Below, piece by piece: positions 1 through 8,291 of a DNA stretch of 55,768 nt (the first letter of the stretch is position 1; every line of letters begins with the position of its first letter). Position numbers and translations under genes: made by a program. The stretch covers positions 45,276 to 101,043 of the forward strand of contig HG799463.1 in the NCBI GenBank assembly GCA_000531095.1, in the 5' to 3' direction. This DNA is from Gemmata massiliana. GTDB taxonomy: Bacteria > Planctomycetota > Planctomycetia > Gemmatales > Gemmataceae. The notes beneath the pieces are model-generated. The model did not search any database, was not told the origin of the DNA, and was given only the letters and a program-made list of their open reading frames with translations.

Positions 1-310
1 CACAATAACTTCGACAACCGACACGGGGAACGAGTACGTGGGACGCATGGAGCCTCTCCCGGTAACGGATTACGGTGAGCACCGATCTTCCGCTACAGCA
101 CCAGGCTCCTCAAGGATAAATTGTGTCACTCCAGGGTACGCTGAGAATAATACGAAAGATTCGGTCGGCTTGGAGCGTCGTCGCGAGATCGGTGTCGAGC
201 GACTCGCTCGGACCGGGCGGAATGCCCGCGAGCCGCGCGAAGTACGCGGCCCAATCGTCCGGGCGGACGGCGATCAGCGCATTCAACGTCGCGTCGAACG
301 GTTTCGCCAT
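1..310 (-). pseudogene. Rpn-family nuclease/transposase-like remnant
   Basis: The ATG at 310 opens a frame beginning MAKPFDATLNAL, which I recognise as the usual N-terminus of the Rpn (recombination-promoting nuclease, PD-(D/E)XK) proteins that are very numerous in Gemmata-type genomes. The frame runs about 66 residues and stops at 110. Weak similarity to the next part of the family (a string like FPVSVVEVIV near 1-40) continues in a different frame up to the window edge. The gene therefore looks frameshifted and decayed. The rest lies outside the window, so a partial intact gene with an error cannot be excluded. Confidence 0.45.
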
Positions 311-543
311 CCCGAAACTCCCGGTTTTGATTGTGATTGATACTACCGTCGCGAGACCGGTACCGACAAGGTCGGCGGTCCCTTCGGTTTTAAGTCGCAC
401 AGTCGAAAGTCGTAAGCTCGGTTCGGTCGCGGCCGGCGCTCACTTCGCTCATTCCCACGGTTCGGAGATTCCGATACACTCTTGTCGCGGCGCGAGCCGA
501 CGGCGTGACGTTCGACCTCCAGACTTTCGACCCGGGCGCAGCC

Positions 544-3126
544 ATGTCCCGCATGATGCAGCAGTACCGCGACGCGAAGACCCAGCACCCGGGAATGCTC
601 GTTCTGTTCCGCAACGGCGACTTCTACGAACTGTTCGAGGACGACGCGGAACTGGGCTCGCGCGTACTCGGCATCACGCTCACCAAGCGCGACGGGTCGA
701 TCCCGATGGCCGGGGTGCCGGTCCACAAACTCGAACACTACCTCGGACTTTTGCTCCGCGCCGGGCACCGCGTGGCAGTGTGCGAGCAGATGGAAGAGCC
801 AGACCCGAAGAAGAAAATCATCCCGCGTGAGGTGAACCGGATCGTCACGCCGGGCACGATCACCGACGACGGGTTGCTCGACCCGCGCGCTCCGAACTAC
901 CTCGTCGCGCTCGTGCCCGCGGCGAAAGCCGGTGTCTACGGGATCGCGTGGGTCGACCTCTCCACCGGGTACTTCTCCGCGGCCGACGTCCCCACACCCA
1001 AACTGTCCGACGAGCTCTCGCGGCTCAACGCGGTCGAGTGCCTGTTCGCGGACGCGCTCACGAACGCCGTGGCGCAGGCCGCCGGGATGCACCTGCCGCG
1101 CAGTCGCGTGGCCCGGCCCGACTGGACCTTCGACCCCTCGACGGCACTCGCCGCGCTGAAGACCCACTTCGCGGTGAGCACGTTCACCGGGTTCGGGTTC
1201 GAGGACGCGCAGCCGTGCCTTATCGCGGCCGGCGCTGTCATCATCTACCTGCAGGAGACGCTGAAAGCGAGCCTACAGCACATCCGCCGGCTCCGGCCGC
1301 ACCGCCCGGACGCGCTCCTCGCACTCGATGAAGTCACGCGGCGCAGCCTCGAACTCACGCGCACACTGCGCGACAACCAGCGCGACGGGTCGCTTCTCTC
1401 GGTGCTCGACCGCACCGTGACCCCGATGGGCGCCCGACTGCTCCACGACAGCGTGCTCGCGCCGCTCACCGACCGCCCTGCCATCAACGCGCGGCTCGAC
1501 GCCGTTGAGGAACTGCTGAAGGATCACGCGCTGCGCCGAGCGGTGCGCGAGCACCTCGAAGCGTGCTCCGACATCCAGCGCCTCACAACGCGCGTCTCCA
1601 CCGCGAAGGCCGGCCCGCGCGACCTGTCCGCGATCGCGCGCACGCTCCGCAAGTTGCCCGCGGTGAAGGCCAAGCTCACCGGGCGCCGGTCCCCGCTCTT
1701 ACAGGAACTGGAAAAGCGCCTCGAACTGTGCCCGGACATCCGCGAACTGCTCGACAAGGCCATCGAAGACGATCCGCCGCACATCGCGAAGGAGGGCGGC
1801 GTCATTCGCGCGGGGTTCAGCGCGGAACTCGACGAATTGCGCGCTCTCACCACCGATGGGAAGAACTGGATCGCACGCTATCAGGCCCAAGAGATCACGC
1901 GCACCGGGATCGGGAGCCTCAAGGTCGGGTACAACGAGATCGACGGTTACTACCTCGAGATCACCAACGCGAACGAAACCAAAACGCCCGCCGAGTACAA
2001 GCACCAGAAGACGCTCAAGAACGCGAAGCGCTACTACACGCCCGCGCTGCGTGAGTACGAAGAAAAGGTCGTTACCGCACAGGACAAGAGCCGCGCCCTG
2101 GAACTGCAACTCTTCCTCACGCTCCGGGATCAGGTCGCGGCCCAAACGCCGCGCCTGTTGAACACCGCGGAAGTGCTCGCAGCGCTCGACATGCTCTCCG
2201 CGCTGGCGGAACTCGCCGCGGCCCGCAACTACGTCCGCCCGGTGCTCGTCGACGAGCCGATTCTGGATGTCCGCGACGGCCGGCACCCGGTACTCGATCA
2301 GATCCTGCCGCCGGGCACGTTCGTCCCCAACGACGCCGCGTTCGGTCCCGACGACGGCACGTTCTGGCTCGTCACTGGGCCGAATATGGCCGGCAAGAGC
2401 ACGTTCCTGCGCCAAGTCGCGCTCATTACCCTCATGGCGCACATGGGGAGCTTGGTCCCCGCGAAGAGCGCGACGATCGGCATGACGGACCGCATCTTCA
2501 CCCGCGTCGGCGCGAGCGACGAGCTGAGCCGCGGGCAATCGACGTTCATGGTGGAAATGACCGAGGCCGCGAACATCCTGAACAACGCGACCCCGCGCAG
2601 CCTCGTGATTCTGGACGAAATCGGCCGCGGTACCGCCACCTACGACGGCGTGTCGCTCGCGTGGGCGATGACGGAATACCTGCACGACGCGATCGGGTGC
2701 CGGTCACTGTTCGCGACGCACTACCACGAACTGGCGCAACTGGCGACCGCCCTGCCCCGGTTGCGGAACTACAACGTGCTGGTGCGCGAACTGGCCGACG
2801 AAATCGTGTTCCTGCACAAGATCGCACCGGGCAACGCGGAGCGCAGTTACGGCATCCACGTCGCGCGGCTCGCGGGTGTTCCGGACGCCGTACTGAAGCG
2901 CGCGACCGCGGTGCTCAGTTCGCTAGAAAAACAACACGAACTGCCCGGTGTTTCGACGCCCGCCGTCGTCACCGCCCCAGTCACTACGAGCGCACCCGTT
3001 GTGTCTGGAGAACTCCCCCCACGGAAAACAAACGTGGTTCAGCCGCCGGAAGCCCCGCGGCGCAAACCCAAGCCCCAACCGAGCGGCCCGAGCCTTTTCG
3101 GAGAAGGTGAGGACGTCCCGTTCTGA
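544..3126 (+). CDS. mutS: DNA mismatch repair protein MutS
   Basis: MutS binds mismatches and insertion/deletion loops and recruits MutL through ATP-driven clamp formation. The 860-residue product is close to the 853 residues of E. coli MutS. The mismatch-reading motif GDFYELF lies at about residues 25-31 (Phe27, Glu29), the connector and lever domains follow, and the ABC-type ATPase carries Walker A GPNMAGKST at about 612, the DELSRGQSTF signature and Walker B LVILDEIGRGT, followed by FATHYHEL. A proline-rich linker leads to the C-terminal LFGEGEDVPF tail. I chose ATG 544; an upstream GTG at 505 adds 13 residues, and neither has a clear Shine-Dalgarno. It converges on the oxidase gene, with 19 bases between the stop codons. 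Confidence 0.95.
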   Translation: MSRMMQQYRDAKTQHPGMLVLFRNGDFYELFEDDAELGSRVLGITLTKRDGSIPMAGVPVHKLEHYLGLLLRAGHRVAVCEQMEEPDPKKKIIPREVNRIVTPGTITDDGLLDPRAPNYLVALVPAAKAGVYGIAWVDLSTGYFSAADVPTPKLSDELSRLNAVECLFADALTNAVAQAAGMHLPRSRVARPDWTFDPSTALAALKTHFAVSTFTGFGFEDAQPCLIAAGAVIIYLQETLKASLQHIRRLRPHRPDALLALDEVTRRSLELTRTLRDNQRDGSLLSVLDRTVTPMGARLLHDSVLAPLTDRPAINARLDAVEELLKDHALRRAVREHLEACSDIQRLTTRVSTAKAGPRDLSAIARTLRKLPAVKAKLTGRRSPLLQELEKRLELCPDIRELLDKAIEDDPPHIAKEGGVIRAGFSAELDELRALTTDGKNWIARYQAQEITRTGIGSLKVGYNEIDGYYLEITNANETKTPAEYKHQKTLKNAKRYYTPALREYEEKVVTAQDKSRALELQLFLTLRDQVAAQTPRLLNTAEVLAALDMLSALAELAAARNYVRPVLVDEPILDVRDGRHPVLDQILPPGTFVPNDAAFGPDDGTFWLVTGPNMAGKSTFLRQVALITLMAHMGSLVPAKSATIGMTDRIFTRVGASDELSRGQSTFMVEMTEAANILNNATPRSLVILDEIGRGTATYDGVSLAWAMTEYLHDAIGCRSLFATHYHELAQLATALPRLRNYNVLVRELADEIVFLHKIAPGNAERSYGIHVARLAGVPDAVLKRATAVLSSLEKQHELPGVSTPAVVTAPVTTSAPVVSGELPPRKTNVVQPPEAPRRKPKPQPSGPSLFGEGEDVPF

Positions 3127-3145
3127 GCCTCTACTCTGAGTTGAG

Positions 3146-4276
3146 TCAACGAGTTCGGCGCGCGGAAAACAGGCTGATGTCGTGGGCGGTGATTCCGCGT
3201 TCCGCGAGGTCGGCGAGGATTTCACCCACGGTGGGCGCGAACTTAAATCCGTGCCCCGAAAACCCGCACGCGGCACTCACTTGCGGGAACTCCGGGTGCT
3301 GATCGATCACGAAGTGCCGGTCCGGGGTGACCGTGTACATGCACACCTGCCCCTTCGTGAAGGCACCTAATCCGGGAAGCATTGCCGCCAGGTTCTCGCG
3401 CAGCACTTCTACATCGGACGTGCTCACGTCCCACGACACGCCGTCCGGATCGGGAAGTTCCGGCGCGCCGTAATGCCGCGCGACTTTTGCCCCGAACGGA
3501 TCGATGGCCGGTAGTCCGTAGAACGGCACACCGGGCACGTCCGCGATGAACAGCGGGAACCGGTCGCGTCGGAACAATTCGGGGCGCCCCCCCGCCGCGA
3601 ACCAGAGCAATACCTGTCGCATCACCCGGAGCGGAACGCCGATCGTCGCGAGTAACTTCGTCGCCCACGCACCGGCCGCAATCACCAGTTTCGCTGCGCG
3701 ATAAGTTCCACGATCGGTTGTCACTTCCACACCGTCCCCGACGACCTTCCACGCACGAACGGCTTCCTCCGCGTGGATCTCGGCCCCAAAGGATACTGCG
3801 CTATCAATCTGAGCGCGAACGCACTCTTCGACGAACAAGAACCCTGCAGCTTGCTCGATGACTCCCATGAAATCGCCCGGGAAGTGGAACGCAGGGTAGC
3901 GCCGGTTAATCTCATCGCCGGTCAGTTCCTCGGCCGCAAGGTTGTGAGTGCGCACCGACGCACGGACCCCTTCAACGTGGTCACTCCCCGGCGGGCCGGC
4001 GTTCAAACACGGGCACTCGGTTAGCAAGTGCCGACCGGTGAGTTGTTCCAGTTCGTACCACTTCTCGAACGCCCGCCGCGCCAGTGGAACGTAGCTCGGG
4101 TGTTCGGCATACGCGGTGCGAATGATGCGCGTGTGCCCGTGCGAACTGCCGCGTGCGTGAACGAGTGGGAACTGTTCCAGGCCCAGTACGCGGCGCCCGC
4201 GGCGCGCCAGCTCGAAGCACGCGGCCGAACCCATTCCGCCCACGCCCAGCACGATCACGTCGAACGATTGGGACAT
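3146..4276 (-). CDS. solA: Monomeric sarcosine oxidase / N-methyl-L-tryptophan oxidase family protein
   Basis: A 376-residue FAD-dependent amine oxidase of the DAO fold that would demethylate an N-methyl amino acid, producing hydrogen peroxide and formaldehyde. The N-terminal dinucleotide motif GVGGMGS is at 11-17 and is followed by the family signature RGSSHGHTRIIR. The C-terminal GQVCMYTVTPD places Cys312 where the family attaches FAD covalently through cysteine. FSGHGFKFAP near the C-terminus matches the flavin-contact segment. Length fits MSOX/SolA (about 370-390). The substrate (sarcosine, N-methyltryptophan or pipecolate) cannot be told from sequence. A formaldehyde-yielding role would fit the Fae-like gene further along, but they are 31 kb apart. 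Confidence 0.82.
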   Translation of the reverse strand: MSQSFDVIVLGVGGMGSAACFELARRGRRVLGLEQFPLVHARGSSHGHTRIIRTAYAEHPSYVPLARRAFEKWYELEQLTGRHLLTECPCLNAGPPGSDHVEGVRASVRTHNLAAEELTGDEINRRYPAFHFPGDFMGVIEQAAGFLFVEECVRAQIDSAVSFGAEIHAEEAVRAWKVVGDGVEVTTDRGTYRAAKLVIAAGAWATKLLATIGVPLRVMRQVLLWFAAGGRPELFRRDRFPLFIADVPGVPFYGLPAIDPFGAKVARHYGAPELPDPDGVSWDVSTSDVEVLRENLAAMLPGLGAFTKGQVCMYTVTPDRHFVIDQHPEFPQVSAACGFSGHGFKFAPTVGEILADLAERGITAHDISLFSARRTR

Positions 4277-4445
4277 CGATCGTCACCTCAACCTGTTCCC
4301 AAGCGCCACTCCGCGAATCATACTTGGAGAACGGGCCGCGGACGCCCTGATTTGCGCCGCGCGGCGAACTCTTTTGCCCCAACCACGGGCACCGTCAGCG
4401 CACGGGCTGGGTCATATCGCGAGTGCCGCTCGACCCGTTCAACCG

Positions 4446-4715
4446 CTACGTGCGCACGATCTTGTCGCCGAGTTCGGCCGTGACGGTCGCACCGCTCAGC
4501 CGGGCACGGGGCGGCTTCACGAACTTGTGGACGTAGGTGAGCGTCTTACTAGCTACCTTAACCTACGACTCGACGAATGCCCAATCTCTTTCCCACCGTC
4601 CAGATACACGCCTGACACCTCCCACTTGCCGTCCGTGAGCCGCACTGTCCACAGTTCCGTTAGGCCTCCAGAGAGCGGTTGAAGGGATCGGGGATGCAAT
4701 GCGTGCACAACGGAT
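4446..4715 (-). pseudogene. Frameshifted remnant of an unidentified protein gene
   Basis: On the minus strand the stretch from about 4715 down reads as convincing protein in one frame (…LTELWTVRLTDGKWEV, then SGVYLDGGKEIGH), then at about 4560-4545 switches to a second frame reading VASKTLTYVHKFVKPPRA and LSGATVTAELGDKIVRT before a TAG at 4446. Codon choice and amphipathic pattern are those of neighbouring real genes. I do not recognise the family. The split implies a frameshift with loss of a few bases, and the 5' boundary is uncertain. Confidence 0.45.
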
Positions 4716-4798
4716 CTGCGACCGTATGATCGACAAGAGTGTTATACTTGAACGGACCAAAGGTCTGGGGTGGATTCTGGAGCCACAAAACCACCGAC

Positions 4799-4853
4799 GG
4801 GCGGCGTGAAAAAGCCGCCCAAGTACGAGACGCTGACCCCACGGGGTCAGCGT
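4799..4853. repeat. Two adjacent perfect hairpins
   Basis: A 7-bp stem (GGGCGGC/GCCGCCC at 4799-4805 and 4814-4820, A-rich loop) is followed ten bases later by an 11-bp perfect inverted repeat (ACGCTGACCCC at 4830-4840 against GGGGTCAGCGT at 4843-4853) with only two bases between the arms. There is no T-run on either side, so these are not ordinary intrinsic terminators. They lie in a gene-poor stretch downstream of a decayed gene. Confidence 0.6.
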
Positions 4854-5396
4854 ACTCACCCTCGGGTTGTGCACGGCCGGGAATCACAGAGGCGCACGGG
4901 GGCTGGATCGAACCGCGTTTAGTGAAATGAGTGGCGTGGCGCTATTGGTCACAACGATACTTGGACCGCGAGTATCCCAAAACCAAAATCGCGCCCACGA
5001 TCACAATCGCCAACGCCAGAAACTCACCGCGAAGGAATTCACACACATCACCCCAAGCAATGTCATCCTCCGCACGCATCATCCGCAACCCAATCCAAAC
5101 GGGTTTAACTCCCCCACCAATCACTAAAGCCCAACCGAATACAGTGCCGTATCCGGGAAGGGACGGACGGCTTTTGTGAGTGAGCAAAGTGCGGCGCATC
5201 GAGTATCGCCTAAATTGTAGCTGTGATCACATCCCGTGATGCGGACGACCACGAATATCGCTTCAGATTGCGATCCACAAGTTCAACTCAGACACTACCT
5301 ACCTTTCCGCTGCTTGATTCCGACGCGAAGGGCTGCTAGCCTACGAAATTGAGGCGCAACCCATCGACCCGCCGCCACTTGCTGCCGGAACCGGCT
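4854..5396. other. Gene-poor region
   Basis: Between the decayed gene and the HAD-like gene I see only one weak candidate coding region (4942-5199, minus). No tRNA, terminator with a T-run or recognisable promoter could be supported here. Confidence 0.4.
4942..5199 (-). CDS. Possible small membrane protein
   Basis: An 85-residue frame with a hydrophobic segment VFGWALVIGGGVKPVWIGL, a short acidic link (RAEDDIAWGD) and a second segment LALAIVIVGAILVLGY ending in a basic tail SRSKYR. Two-helix proteins of this kind are frequent in planctomycetes. There is only a weak AGG upstream of the ATG at 5199, and I recognise no family, so it may be spurious. Confidence 0.35.
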   Translation of the reverse strand: MRRTLLTHKSRPSLPGYGTVFGWALVIGGGVKPVWIGLRMMRAEDDIAWGDVCEFLRGEFLALAIVIVGAILVLGYSRSKYRCDQ

Positions 5397-6347
5397 ATGC
5401 CGCTCACGCTCGAGCAGTACGTCGAGAAAATTCACGCGCGCCCGGACCTGCCGTGGCCTTCAGCGCCCAAAATCGACGCGCCGAAGGCCAAGCCGTCGCT
5501 CCACCCGATGCCCGTCCGGGCCGTGTTCTGGACCGTGTACGGCACGCTCGTAGCAATCCCACAAGGCGAAATCGCATTTGAACACCCGCAAGAGTTCCTG
5601 ACCGCCGCGGCGCTGGAAAAGGTCATCAAAGAGTTCAAGATGTGGAACTCGATGAGCCGCAAACCGGGCGCGCCGTCGGAGTACATGCGCGAGCTGTTCA
5701 ACAAGGCTCTCACCACATTGCGGCTCGCCGGCAGCGGCGGGGAAAAGTTCCCCGAAGTCCAGTCCGAGCGCGTCTGGGACGACATCGTCAAAAAGCTCCA
5801 GCAGAAAGACTACTCATTCGACGCCGTCACCTACGGCTCGCTCGGCGAGTACGTCCAGAAGATCGCCTACTTCTACCACGCGAGCATTCAGGGTGTTGGG
5901 CCGTACCCCGGCGCGGCGGACGCACTGAAACTCCTTGCTGATCGCAGCGTGTTCCAGGGGCTACTTGCAGACGGGCAGTGCTTTACCTTCGGCCAACTTC
6001 AGCGCTGCCTCAGACTAGAAGATCCGGACGTCGACCTGAACGCGATCATCCCGCCCGCGCTGCGGCTGATCTCTGCCGAAAAGAAGGCCCGCAAGCCGTC
6101 GGATACGCTGTTCAAAGCGGCGATGACGCTCGCGGAGGGGCGCGGACTGGTCCCGTCGGAAGTCCTGCACATCGGATCGAACCTGACACGCGACATCGGT
6201 CCGGCCAAGAAGTACGGGTTCCGCACGGCACTGTTCGCGGGTGATAAGAACAGCCTCTCTGCGACCGGCGAGCAACTCAAAGATCCGGCGTTGCGCCCGG
6301 ACGCATTAATCACGGAATTACCACAGGTATTAGAACTGATCGAGTAG
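5397..6347 (+). CDS. HAD-fold protein lacking the catalytic aspartates
   Basis: A 316-residue protein with the layout of haloacid-dehalogenase-type hydrolases: a beta-strand and loop at 43-51, a helical cap, a lysine-bearing segment (SAEKKARKPSDTLF) and the terminal HIGSNLTRDIGPAKKYGFRTALF-type strand. The motif I loop, normally D-x-(D/Y)-G-T, reads WTVYGT (45-50), so the nucleophile aspartate is Thr46 and the +2 position is Tyr48. Motif IV has serine for its first aspartate and keeps the second. It is therefore probably not a phosphatase; a binding or regulatory role is an inference. ATG 5397 was chosen over a TTG 48 bases upstream. A FabZ-type gene follows 80 bases downstream and trmB after that, so the three may be one transcript. 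Confidence 0.7.
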   Translation: MPLTLEQYVEKIHARPDLPWPSAPKIDAPKAKPSLHPMPVRAVFWTVYGTLVAIPQGEIAFEHPQEFLTAAALEKVIKEFKMWNSMSRKPGAPSEYMRELFNKALTTLRLAGSGGEKFPEVQSERVWDDIVKKLQQKDYSFDAVTYGSLGEYVQKIAYFYHASIQGVGPYPGAADALKLLADRSVFQGLLADGQCFTFGQLQRCLRLEDPDVDLNAIIPPALRLISAEKKARKPSDTLFKAAMTLAEGRGLVPSEVLHIGSNLTRDIGPAKKYGFRTALFAGDKNSLSATGEQLKDPALRPDALITELPQVLELIE

Positions 6348-6427
6348 GGGCTGCTTTTCGCGCGAGCCGCGTGCCTTACAACAGAACTCTGGAAGCCCCG
6401 ACGATAGTTTTGAGGGAGCGAGCATTC

Positions 6428-6937
6428 ATGTCTGCCGAAGTGCCGGTGATCGACCCGACCGCGTTCGATTTCTCGAAACCCATTGCCGGGATCGAAGAGA
6501 TTCGTGCGGTCAACCCCCACCGGTACGAGTTCGAGATGCTTAGCGGCATTGTCCACGTGGACCGCGCCTCACACACCATCGTGGGCTACAAGGACACCAC
6601 CCCGAACGACTTCTGGGCGCGCGGGCACATGCCGGGCTTCCCGCTGTTGCCCGGGGTGCTCATGTGCGAGGCCGGCGCGCAGTTGAGTGGGTACTACTAC
6701 ACCACGCAGAAAATCGGCGACCCAGGCGTGCTCCTCGGTTTGGGCGGGATCGACGAAGTGAAGTTTGTGCGCCAGGTGCGCCCGGGCGAGCGGCTCGTGC
6801 TGGTCGGCATCGGCATCAAGGTTCACCGCCGGCTCACGCGGTTCCGCGTCACCGGTTTCGTGGGCACGGAGCGCACGTTCGAGGCGCTTATCACGGGCGT
6901 CCCGCTGGGCAAACTGGAGGAGCTTCGCGGTGCGTAA
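6428..6937 (+). CDS. 3-hydroxyacyl-ACP dehydratase, FabZ family
   Basis: A 169-residue hot-dog-fold protein. The FabZ signature appears as RGHMPGFPLLPGVLMCEAGAQ, with the catalytic histidine at 67 and glutamate at 81, so the enzyme should dehydrate 3-hydroxyacyl thioesters to 2-enoyl products. A GAGGGAG Shine-Dalgarno sits about ten bases before ATG 6428. It differs from the short housekeeping FabZ (about 145-150 residues) by an N-terminal extension, and a second, housekeeping copy presumably exists elsewhere. Its stop overlaps the start of trmB by eight bases, indicating translational coupling. Whether the substrate is a fatty acyl chain or another thioester is unknown. Confidence 0.82.
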   Translation: MSAEVPVIDPTAFDFSKPIAGIEEIRAVNPHRYEFEMLSGIVHVDRASHTIVGYKDTTPNDFWARGHMPGFPLLPGVLMCEAGAQLSGYYYTTQKIGDPGVLLGLGGIDEVKFVRQVRPGERLVLVGIGIKVHRRLTRFRVTGFVGTERTFEALITGVPLGKLEELRGA

Positions 6938-7688
6938 ACCCCGGCGTCTCTCCAACGAACAGCTCGCGCCGTGGGTGTGGGAAGCGAAGAACTTGAGCGT
7001 TCGCACTTCTCCGGACAAGTCCGGAGATGCGGCTTCTTCCCATTCTGAAGGCGAGCCGGAACAGCCTGTGACACGCGCGCCCGTCACCCCCATCGATTGG
7101 GCCGCCCTGTACGGCAACGCGAACCCGGCCGAAATTGAGGTCGGGACCGGTAAAGGCTTGTTCCTGCTGAACGCGGCACTCGCGCGACCGGGCACCAACT
7201 TCTTCGGCATTGAGATCGTTCGCAAATACCAGCTCTACGCTGCGACACGGTACGCGATCCGCAACTTGCCGAACGTGAAGACCACCTGCGCGGACGCGAA
7301 ACTGGTGCTCCGCGACTACGTTACGGCCGGGAGTTTGGCCGCGGTCCACGTGTACTTCCCGGACCCGTGGTGGAAGTCGCGGCACAAGAAGCGGCGCGTG
7401 TTCACCCCCGATTTCGCAGCGGACGCAGCCCGGGCCATCACAACGGGCGGCCGCCTCTACATTGCGACCGATGTCGAGGAATACTACGGTGTGATGACCG
7501 CGATCGTGGGCGCGATGCCGGCGTTCAAATTGCGGCCCGAAGAAGAGCAACTCGCCGCGCCGCGCACCGAAGCGGGCTTCGCTACAAACTTCGAGCGCAA
7601 GGCACTGGAAACGGGCGGGTCGGTCTGGCGTGCGGTCTACGAGCGCACGAGCGAACCGGTCACGGTAGTAGCAGACCCTGTCGAGTGA
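6930..7688 (+). CDS. trmB: tRNA (guanine-N7-)-methyltransferase TrmB
   Basis: TrmB methylates N7 of G46 in the tRNA variable loop using S-adenosylmethionine. The 252-residue product has the SAM-binding start EIEVGTGKGLFL (about 68-79), the acidic IEIVRKY segment and the hallmark YFPDPWWKSRHKKRRV, where the family has FPDPW.K.RH.KRR. The GTG at 6930 is preceded by GGAGG nine bases upstream and overlaps the preceding stop. An insertion of about 25 low-complexity residues (TSPDKSGDAASSHSEGEPEQ) sits between the N-terminal helix and the Rossmann core. A strong hairpin follows about 35 bases after the stop. Confidence 0.92.
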   Translation: MRKPRRLSNEQLAPWVWEAKNLSVRTSPDKSGDAASSHSEGEPEQPVTRAPVTPIDWAALYGNANPAEIEVGTGKGLFLLNAALARPGTNFFGIEIVRKYQLYAATRYAIRNLPNVKTTCADAKLVLRDYVTAGSLAAVHVYFPDPWWKSRHKKRRVFTPDFAADAARAITTGGRLYIATDVEEYYGVMTAIVGAMPAFKLRPEEEQLAAPRTEAGFATNFERKALETGGSVWRAVYERTSEPVTVVADPVE

Positions 7689-7722
7689 CGACGGCCCTAG
7701 CGCGTCACTTCCTGTAAACGAA

Positions 7723-7750
7723 AACACGGGCTGTTCAAACTGCCCGTGTT
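7723..7750. terminator. Hairpin between convergent genes
   Basis: AACACGGGC (7723-7731) pairs perfectly with GCCCGTGTT (7742-7750) across a ten-base loop. Read on the minus strand the stem is followed by a T-rich tract (TTCGTTT), so it should end transcripts of the cysteine-rich genes; on the plus strand the T-run is poor. Confidence 0.65.
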
Positions 7751-7771
7751 CCCTGAAAATCAGGTTACATC

Positions 7772-8176
7772 TTACTTCACGTTCACGATGCTCTTCGCCG
7801 CGCTGGTGATGGTGCTGGCCGGGCTAGCACACGCTTCGCAGCACGCTTCGATTTGGACCGGCTTCGTGACCGTGCTGATCTTTTCGACGGTGCAGCAGGC
7901 CGCGGTCACGATGCAGCACTCGTCGGTCTTCGCGCAGCACGAGGACTTCGTGCTCACGCTCGCGACCAGGCTCGTCGCCACCGAGCTGGACGCTTCTTGA
8001 AGCGGGCAGCACTCTTCTTGCGCCGCGCAGCAGCTCGACGTCTCTGCGCAACACCCGCTGGTCGCCGGGAGGGGCATGCCGCACCGGGAACCGGAGCAGC
8101 CTGATTCGGCCTGGAAGAAGTAGTAGCCGCCACCAATCGTCATCAGGCTCGCGGTGAGGATTGCGAACACTTTCAT
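7772..8176 (-). CDS. Cysteine-rich small exported protein
   Basis: A 134-residue product starting MKVFAILTASLMTIGGGYYFF, a single hydrophobic segment that should act as a signal peptide or membrane anchor. The rest holds 17 cysteines, 14 of them in seven CC doublets (GCC, SCC, ECC, SCC, ECC, ACC, ACC), interspersed with Ser/Thr/Ala stretches. A clear GGAGA precedes ATG 8176 by seven bases. I recognise no named family. The doublets suggest metal binding or multiple disulfides outside the cytoplasm, which is inference. It lies 115 bases downstream of a second cysteine-rich gene on the same strand and ends at a hairpin. Confidence 0.72.
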   Translation of the reverse strand: MKVFAILTASLMTIGGGYYFFQAESGCSGSRCGMPLPATSGCCAETSSCCAAQEECCPLQEASSSVATSLVASVSTKSSCCAKTDECCIVTAACCTVEKISTVTKPVQIEACCEACASPASTITSAAKSIVNVK

Positions 8177-8291
8177 CGCTATTCTCCGAATTGTGGTGAA
8201 TAAGTTCTCGAATGTGTGCGGGAGCGCGTCCCACACGATTTAGGCGATACGATACCCCGAGGACGGGGTGAAAGCGACCACAAATCAAGGA

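Noticed and set aside
1699..2685. A 328-codon open frame antisense to mutS
   Set aside because: It has no domain pattern and lies over the conserved MutS core.
3208..4276. Glycine oxidase ThiO assignment for the SolA-like gene
   Set aside because: The KGQVCMYT flavin-attachment motif and RGSSHGHTR signature fit monomeric sarcosine oxidase better.
4895..4925. A GGTTCGATCC-like string resembling a tRNA T-loop (minus strand)
   Set aside because: The flanking bases do not pair as a T-stem and there is no acceptor or anticodon arm.
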